Below, piece by piece: positions 58,671 through 64,000 of a DNA stretch of 64,000 bases. Origin of the DNA: Planctomycetota bacterium (lineage in GTDB: Bacteria; Planctomycetota; GCA-2746535); NCBI GenBank assembly GCA_002746535.1, contig NVWA01000018.1, forward strand, positions 58,203-122,202, written 5' to 3'. Positions within the stretch are counted from its first letter, which is position 1. Every line of letters starts with the position of its first letter. A program made the translations under genes and the position numbers. The notes under the pieces are model-generated. The model was not told the DNA's origin. It made no database searches and worked only from the letters and a program-made list of their open reading frames with translations.

Positions 58671-59741
58671 ATGGAAACCAAAATTAACTCCGATGAGTCA
58701 GAAGGTGCTTTCAATGAGTTCATTGAAGAGCAACTAGAAGATTTGGTAGATCAAATAATTAATGATGGTAATTTAAATAATATTGGTGATCAAGGTAGTG
58801 ATATTATTGTTGAGATCGATGGCATAACGCCTCCACAATTTGTCTATGATAACGAAGGTCAAGGAGGTAGTGGTGGAGCCGGTGCAGGACCAGGAGGAAA
58901 TGGTGGTAAAATGAAATTCAATCTTCCATTCAAAAAATTAATGGAATTAATTTCTTCACGATTAAGGTTACCAAATTTAACTAAAGAAGGCCAAGGCGCA
59001 ATAAAGGAATTATCATATGAGTTCAGGACATATGCACCCGTGGGAGTCTTGCTAGACAAAAGAAGAACTTTTAAAAGAGCGCTTAGAACTAGTGTTGCCA
59101 CAAAGGTATATGATCCTGCCAATGGTAAATTTGAATTTGCTATTTCTCGAAAAGACAAACGCTACAAACAACCTGAAATAGTTGAAAAACCAAAATATAA
59201 AGCCGTTGTATTCTATATGGGTGATATTTCTTATTCAACATATGGTGAAAGACTTGAGTTAGAAAAAAATCTGGTAAATTTCATTCAAAATTGGCTCGAT
59301 TTTAATTATGGACCAAAAAATGTTGAACATCGATTTTTTGTTCATGATTCAAGTGCCTATGAGGTTACTAAAGATGACTTTTATAATATTAATAATGCAG
59401 GTGGTACAAAAGCTTCAATAGTATTTGAGCTAGTTTCCCAAATAGCAACCAGCGAATATGATGCAAACTCTACAAATTTTTATGGATTTTATTTTGGTGA
59501 TGGCGAACTATTCGACAAAGATCCAAAAGATATCATGGAAATATTAGAAAATGATATGCGGCCTTGGTTTAATAGAATTGGAATCGTAGAAGTTATACCC
59601 AGCAACATCAGCAATCTTATTAAAAATGCACGTTCAAAATATCCAAATGATTCCATTGTACGATTGGCTGAAATAAAAAATAAAAATCAAACTGTAGAAG
59701 TTATCAAGAAGCTCTTCGGAGGTGTCTATGCGAAGCATTAG
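58671..59741 (+). CDS. yeaH: YeaH/YhbH family (DUF444) protein
   Basis: A 356-aa partner of PrkA in many genomes. The N-terminal 80 residues are acidic, followed by a Gly-rich linker (GGSGGAGAGPGGNGG) common in this family. A von Willebrand-like part carries VVFYMGDISYSTYGERLELEK, where DISYS takes the MIDAS DxSxS place. HRFFVHDSSAYEVTKDDFY and GGTKASIVFELV are the other conserved segments. Its biochemical function is not established. It begins 28 bp after prkA and overlaps the spoVR start by 14 bases, supporting coupled expression. Confidence 0.93.
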   Translation: METKINSDESEGAFNEFIEEQLEDLVDQIINDGNLNNIGDQGSDIIVEIDGITPPQFVYDNEGQGGSGGAGAGPGGNGGKMKFNLPFKKLMELISSRLRLPNLTKEGQGAIKELSYEFRTYAPVGVLLDKRRTFKRALRTSVATKVYDPANGKFEFAISRKDKRYKQPEIVEKPKYKAVVFYMGDISYSTYGERLELEKNLVNFIQNWLDFNYGPKNVEHRFFVHDSSAYEVTKDDFYNINNAGGTKASIVFELVSQIATSEYDANSTNFYGFYFGDGELFDKDPKDIMEILENDMRPWFNRIGIVEVIPSNISNLIKNARSKYPNDSIVRLAEIKNKNQTVEVIKKLFGGVYAKH

Positions 59742-61353
59742 TACCGATCCAGAATTACAATTTATTTGGGAGCGAGTTCAGCATTTCGCTAAAGGGTATA
59801 ATCGAACTTTACCTGAGATGCGATTTTTTATATTAGAAGCCATGGAATTTGCATCACTATTAGAGAAAAACGTTTATCCCGTTAGCCCAGTAAATATCTG
59901 GGAAGGGAAAAGCATGGTCACTAAAAAACACCGCATTGAATCGGGACAAGAATCTTCCATCTATTATGAAGTTGTTCAAACTGGAAATCCATCATATGGC
60001 TATTTGAATCATACAAACAATGCGATGATGCAAGCGTCTGTTATGGCACACGTTGTAGGCCATTGTGAATTTTCAGAATTAAATGTGCTGCATGATTCTG
60101 ATTATGATAGAACCGAAAAAATAATGCATTTAGTCAGAAAGGTCAATCTTGGTAAATATCAAATGGGTGATATTAACTATATGAATTTCTGGAATGCCTG
60201 CGAATCAATGGCGCCTCTTATCAACCCACATAGCCAATTTAATATAAAAAATTCAATTCATTTTGAATCACACATCAATACAAATGATGATGATATTGAG
60301 CAAAATCAAGAAAAAGAAGTTGCTCTTTTGAACCCCTATTCAGATACACTAAATGAAGTGCTTCAAAAAGGTGACAATAAATATGATTTTGAAAAAGATT
60401 TAAAAAAGAAAAGTAAACAGGAATCACTAAGCAGAAAAGGTTATACGATTAAGGCTCCCTGCCAGGATATTTTTGGATTCTTAAAACTATTCTCACCAAT
60501 GAGTACTGGGGAATCTTCTATTCTCGAATATCAGTATGAAGTACGTAAACACCAGAATTTCGTTGGCTTAACTCAAATCATGAATGAAGGCTGGGCGATG
60601 TACTGGGAAAAAAAGATCATGATAGATCTTTTTAAAGAAAAAACAGTTACAGGAATCATTGATTATTCAAAAGTTTTTAGTGGCGTTTGCTATCCAAGAC
60701 CTTATTTCCAACGTAATCCATATCACCTTGGCTATCACATGTGGCTACACATAGAAGAGCAGTTGCGAGATGGGAAACTTTCTATTGAGTATCATGAAGA
60801 AACTTCCTTAGAGAAAAAAGAAAATTGGTCAAAAGGAGGTTCAAAAGATCCCATAAAAGATATGACCCATATCGTCAAATCCTGTACCGATTATGAATTT
60901 TTGCGACGTTATCTAACACCGCAACTAACCCAAGAACTTCATTTAAATAGAATCAACAAACAACAAGCGATGCAAATGGGTATCACAAAACAAGATATAA
61001 TCGCCGAAGATCAACGTTGGGTATGGATCGACCCTGAACCTGTTAAAGAACAAATGTTAAACTTCTTTGTTCATATGTATCGCCCAAGGCTATATATTAT
61101 CGATTCAGACTTTCAAGATGGCGGACTACTTTTATTCAATAGAAATGATGGTAGAAAACTTAAAAAAGACTGGATTAAGCCAACCATGAAAAATATGCAT
61201 TTAATTTGGAAAGCACCCATTGGCTTAATAACAGAAAATACTTTATACCAATATTCTGCCAGTAATTTTAAAGAGTCAAAAATAAAAGAATTGACGTTTG
61301 AAGAAGTCAAAGAAAGACTAAAAGCAGGAGACAAACCACTAAAAATTTCATAG
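59728..61353 (+). CDS. spoVR: SpoVR family protein
   Basis: A 541-aa SpoVR/YcgB protein taken from the ATG at 59728, which has GGAGG five bases upstream; the track start (GTG) is six bases earlier. Conserved blocks include MLQASVMAHVVGHCEF-like AMMQASVMAHVVGHCEFSELN, ILEYQYEVRKHQNFVGLTQIMNEGWAMYWEKKIM with HQ...NEGWA, and PYHLGYHMWLHIEEQ. The His/Glu-rich HxxH..E layout suggests a metalloenzyme, but no activity is established. In enteric bacteria ycgB shares regulation with yeaGH. Here it is in the same operon. Confidence 0.94.
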   Translation: MRSISTDPELQFIWERVQHFAKGYNRTLPEMRFFILEAMEFASLLEKNVYPVSPVNIWEGKSMVTKKHRIESGQESSIYYEVVQTGNPSYGYLNHTNNAMMQASVMAHVVGHCEFSELNVLHDSDYDRTEKIMHLVRKVNLGKYQMGDINYMNFWNACESMAPLINPHSQFNIKNSIHFESHINTNDDDIEQNQEKEVALLNPYSDTLNEVLQKGDNKYDFEKDLKKKSKQESLSRKGYTIKAPCQDIFGFLKLFSPMSTGESSILEYQYEVRKHQNFVGLTQIMNEGWAMYWEKKIMIDLFKEKTVTGIIDYSKVFSGVCYPRPYFQRNPYHLGYHMWLHIEEQLRDGKLSIEYHEETSLEKKENWSKGGSKDPIKDMTHIVKSCTDYEFLRRYLTPQLTQELHLNRINKQQAMQMGITKQDIIAEDQRWVWIDPEPVKEQMLNFFVHMYRPRLYIIDSDFQDGGLLLFNRNDGRKLKKDWIKPTMKNMHLIWKAPIGLITENTLYQYSASNFKESKIKELTFEEVKERLKAGDKPLKIS

Positions 61354-61375
61354 GTTAAATTCTAAATAGGAGATC

Positions 61376-61404
61376 TTGATATTCTATTTTGAATGTGGTA
61401 TAGT
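61376..61404 (+). promoter_or_regulatory. Promoter of the second prkA gene
   Basis: TTGATA and TATAGT are 17 bases apart in the 95-bp gap after spoVR, 45 bases before the prkA2 ATG. The match is good, so this gene can be transcribed apart from the first three. Confidence 0.7.
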
Positions 61405-61448
61405 CTATTTAAACAGCATCTTACGAAAGAAGATTGAAAGGTTAAGTC

Positions 61449-63347
61449 ATGACTGATCCCTATTTAAAAAGTATCTTAAATTATCATCGTCGAAACAACA
61501 TGACTTTCACTGAATTTATTGATCGATTTCTTGAAGAGCCTCAAAAACATTTATACACATCATCAACATTAATATCAGAATCAATTCGACATTTTGGTTT
61601 TGAAATCGTAGTTAGGGCTGGGCAACCCGTAATATCTTATAATATTTTTAAAGATTTTTTCTCAAATGGAATCAATGCCGTATATGGCCAAGACCACTGC
61701 ATCAAACATATTGTGGAAGTCATTGATTCAATTGGTAAAGAGTCCGGACCAAATCGAGGTATCGTCCTTGTTGGACCACCAGCATCTGGCAAAACAAATA
61801 TTATTGATTTAATTTCTCTAGCACTTGAGCAATACACAAAAGAAAATAGCATTAAACTCTATAGCTTTTATTATCGATTTGAAGATAATGAAAACCCTGA
61901 AAAAGCAGTTGAAATAAGATCTGCTTTTTACCATAACCCACTTTTATTATTCACCAACTTATTACATCAAGAAGATGGCGTTACAAAACCGAGGCTAGCA
62001 CTATTTGATTATATAAATAGTAAAAGGAAACCGAAAGACCAAATAATATTTCCTTCTTATTATCAAAATGCCAGTTTAGATAAACGTAATTTAGATATTA
62101 TTGAAAGCCTAATTCAAAATCCAAACAATCAGGAATACTCTCTATTTGATATTTTTGAAAAATATGTACGCATAGAAGAAATCGAATTCTCAAATGCTCA
62201 AGGAAATGGCATAGCCAACATAGATGATTTAACAAAGTTGCGTGTATCAATCAAACCAATGGCAGCGAGAGAAGATGCCATTAGAATCCTAAATCAACAT
62301 TTACCTACAAAACTACTTTATCAATATCAAGGAGCATTAGTTTCAGCTAGTAGAGGCTTACTTCACATGCATGATGCCTTTACGGAGGTTACTCAAGAAA
62401 CTGAATATAAACCACTTTTGATGTTACTAGGTAGCGGGAAAATCTCTTTGGATAGCACGCAAGCATCTTTAGATACAACCGTCATAGTCACAACTAATAT
62501 AGAAGAAATGGTACAGTTAGAAAAACAACTGACCTCCTCAAAATTGTTAGATCGAATTGAAAAAGTTGCTGTTAATTATTTATTAGATGCAAATGCAGAA
62601 ATAGAAATTCTCAAAAGAGATATGGCCAACATGCAAGATAAATTTGAAGTTGATCCAAATCTTTTGACCATCGCATCATGCTTCTCCGTAATGACGCGAT
62701 TATCTCCACCAAATCGTAAAAAGTTCCCTGCTGATTGGTCAGATGAAAAGAAGATTCTATATAATAATATTACTCCTGAACAGAAACTTTTTATTTATAG
62801 CTGCAAATCTGAAGATCCAGCCAATACAATTAAAAAACTTCCTCATTGGCATCCATTTCGAAATCAAGCCATCAAGATGAAAATAGACATTCATGATACT
62901 AAAGTTTTACATGAATTAATTCGTGAATATCCAGATGCCTTTACCTTGGAACAATCAGGCGTGTTTACTACAAAAGAATTAGGTCTCGTTGATGACGATT
63001 TTATGCGAGAATTATGGAATGAGCATTTCCCAAGTGAAGGTGAAAAAGGGATTTCAGTTAGGCAATTGCAAAACATCATGAGAAATACAATTTCCTCCTC
63101 AGATGGTAGAAGAATAGAAGTAAGCACCTTTATCAATCAACTGCATATTCTAATGGCAGAAGGCTCCACAATTCACCACTGGCTCAATGACGAAGATAAG
63201 ACCCCTAAAACTAGAAAAGCTATTCGCGGAAGAACCATTGGCAAAACAGAATTGAAAGAAGGCCAAGGAGATTACTATGAGTATAAAGGCTTAATTAAAG
63301 TTACAAAAGCTATTTATTCAAACATCATTCGATCAGAGATCACTTAA
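61449..63347 (+). CDS. Second, divergent PrkA-like AAA kinase
   Basis: A 632-aa paralogue of the prkA product. It shares the opening layout (TFTEFIDRFLEEPQKHLYTSSTLISESIRHFG), Walker A IVLVGPPASGKT near residue 110, the RGLLHMHDAFTE block and TTVIVTTNIEEM, with little identity elsewhere. It is ~105 residues shorter than PrkA1, and the C-terminal region ends differently (HHWLNDEDKTPKTRKAIRGRTIGKTELKEGQGDYYEYKGLIKV). The last 15 bases overlap the convergent marC gene. Two PrkA paralogues flanking yeaH and spoVR suggest hetero-oligomers or a phosphorylation pair; that is inference. Confidence 0.88.
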   Translation: MTDPYLKSILNYHRRNNMTFTEFIDRFLEEPQKHLYTSSTLISESIRHFGFEIVVRAGQPVISYNIFKDFFSNGINAVYGQDHCIKHIVEVIDSIGKESGPNRGIVLVGPPASGKTNIIDLISLALEQYTKENSIKLYSFYYRFEDNENPEKAVEIRSAFYHNPLLLFTNLLHQEDGVTKPRLALFDYINSKRKPKDQIIFPSYYQNASLDKRNLDIIESLIQNPNNQEYSLFDIFEKYVRIEEIEFSNAQGNGIANIDDLTKLRVSIKPMAAREDAIRILNQHLPTKLLYQYQGALVSASRGLLHMHDAFTEVTQETEYKPLLMLLGSGKISLDSTQASLDTTVIVTTNIEEMVQLEKQLTSSKLLDRIEKVAVNYLLDANAEIEILKRDMANMQDKFEVDPNLLTIASCFSVMTRLSPPNRKKFPADWSDEKKILYNNITPEQKLFIYSCKSEDPANTIKKLPHWHPFRNQAIKMKIDIHDTKVLHELIREYPDAFTLEQSGVFTTKELGLVDDDFMRELWNEHFPSEGEKGISVRQLQNIMRNTISSSDGRRIEVSTFINQLHILMAEGSTIHHWLNDEDKTPKTRKAIRGRTIGKTELKEGQGDYYEYKGLIKVTKAIYSNIIRSEIT

Positions 63348-63911
63348 CAACCCAATATTGCTCCTGAAAAGTTTTACCGCTATGGCAAGTAGGATAATTC
63401 CAAACACTTTTCGGATAATGGCAATCCCGCCTTTACCAAGTAGTTTTTCGATTTTAGTAGTTAACTTTAAAACGGCATAAACCAATATCATATTTAGCAC
63501 AATAGCAATTACAATATTGATGGATGCAAATTCTGCTCGGAGAGATAAAATTGAAGTCATAGAACCTGCTCCGGCAATAATTGGAAACGCCAACGGAACA
63601 ATGGAAGCCGTTTCGGGAATATCATCTTTGTATAATTTAATTCCCAAAATCATTTCGAGTGCCATAAAAAACAAAATGAATGAACCAGCAATGGCAAATG
63701 AATTAACGTCAATCCCAATTACACTTAGAATAGATTCACCCAAAAAGAGAAAGGCAATCATAATAAAAAGAGAAACGATTGATGCTTTTTCGGTTTGTAA
63801 ATGCCCTACTTTCCCTCTTAATTCGATGATCAACGGAATTGACCCGATGATGTCAATTACCGCAAAAAGCACCATAGAAGCGGTTCCTATTTCAACCCAA
63901 TTTAACCCCAT
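63333..63911 (-). CDS. marC: MarC family membrane protein (UPF0056)
   Basis: A 192-aa integral membrane protein with about six hydrophobic segments. Family blocks include FAVIDIIGSIPLIIEL, the FAIAGSFILFFMALEMILG region and IVPLAFPIIAGAGSMTSILSL. MarC proteins are widespread; a drug-resistance role proposed for E. coli MarC was not upheld, so the function is unknown. The ATG lies inside the end of purN (10-base overlap), indicating coupling. Its stop is inside the convergent prkA2 3' end. Confidence 0.93.
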   Translation of the reverse strand: MGLNWVEIGTASMVLFAVIDIIGSIPLIIELRGKVGHLQTEKASIVSLFIMIAFLFLGESILSVIGIDVNSFAIAGSFILFFMALEMILGIKLYKDDIPETASIVPLAFPIIAGAGSMTSILSLRAEFASINIVIAIVLNMILVYAVLKLTTKIEKLLGKGGIAIIRKVFGIILLAIAVKLFRSNIGLLSDL

Positions 63912-64000
63912 AATCGTTCTATAGTTTTAGGAAAATGTTCGTGTTCTAAATTGTGAATTTTTGCTGCAAGGTCATCAGACGAATCAGTGTTTAAAATATT
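63902..64000 (-). CDS. purN: Phosphoribosylglycinamide formyltransferase, C-terminal end
   Basis: Partial; the gene continues beyond the right edge and is absent from the track. The visible 32 residues end DSSDDLAAKIHNLEHEHFPKTIERLWG, which matches the conserved C-terminus of PurN (TxxSLAxKIHxLEHxxFPxxI). PurN uses formyl-THF to formylate GAR in purine synthesis. Its stop overlaps the marC start by ten bases. Based on a short segment only. Confidence 0.75.
   Translation of the reverse strand, partial: NILNTDSSDDLAAKIHNLEHEHFPKTIERLWG

Overview
The window is an AT-rich bacterial chromosomal segment with housekeeping genes on both strands, one complete rRNA operon, and no transposase, integrase, phage gene or CRISPR array that I could see. 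Several clues point to the PVC superphylum, most likely Lentisphaerota. The 16S carries GCAGCCTCCCGTAGGAGT at the EUB338 site. The type II secretion pseudopilins have FSLVE/FTLIE N-termini without the usual Gly before the cleavage site. There is also a carbohydrate cassette and a long coiled-coil FecR-type protein. The taxonomic call is inference; the 16S sequence in the window would settle it.

Left part (1-9.5 kb): the end of an aspartokinase of the ectoine-associated type, a large glutamate dehydrogenase with a long N-terminal extension, a PIG-L deacetylase next to a glutamine-amidotransferase-like protein, a 596-aa protein that may be an alpha/alpha-toroid enzyme, a DEDDh exonuclease and a small helical protein. 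Next (9.9-29 kb, all + strand): an MFS-HEAT fusion, a four-gene unit (ABC ATPase, ABC-2 permease, class IV aminotransferase, NIF3-like protein), a secreted 1364-aa FecR/coiled-coil protein with internal repeats, hemL overlapping a TerB/AI-2E transporter fusion, a YacL-like PIN/TRAM membrane protein, a membrane protein ending in a DUF2325-like domain, and rpsA (S1) with a strong terminator.

Middle (29-41.5 kb): a small Cys/His protein, two response-regulator genes, mnmG, a TIM-barrel protein, rpsU and zwf on the - strand. These are followed by a surface-polysaccharide locus: GT2 glycosyltransferase, flippase, two methyltransferase-like proteins and a GT11 fucosyltransferase-like gene broken at an A12 tract. 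The - strand rRNA operon (16S-Ile-Ala-23S-5S) occupies 41.5-46.8 kb, with a clear promoter, boxA-like elements, spacer hairpins and a terminator.

Right part (47-64 kb): a compact - strand operon gspF-gspG-gspH-gspI-gspJ-dxr-rseP, with an unusually long multi-PDZ RseP. Then on the + strand come an unrecognised 531-aa protein and a prkA-yeaH-spoVR-prkA2 cluster, in which a second divergent PrkA-like AAA kinase has its own promoter-like sequence. The window ends with marC and the 3' end of purN on the - strand.

Most notable for follow-up: the four-gene PrkA/SpoVR cluster with two PrkA paralogues, the probable phase-variable fucosyltransferase, the GT2 gene that seems to need a non-standard start or a frameshift, and several unusual domain fusions (MFS-HEAT, TerB-AI-2E, membrane-DUF2325, multi-PDZ RseP).
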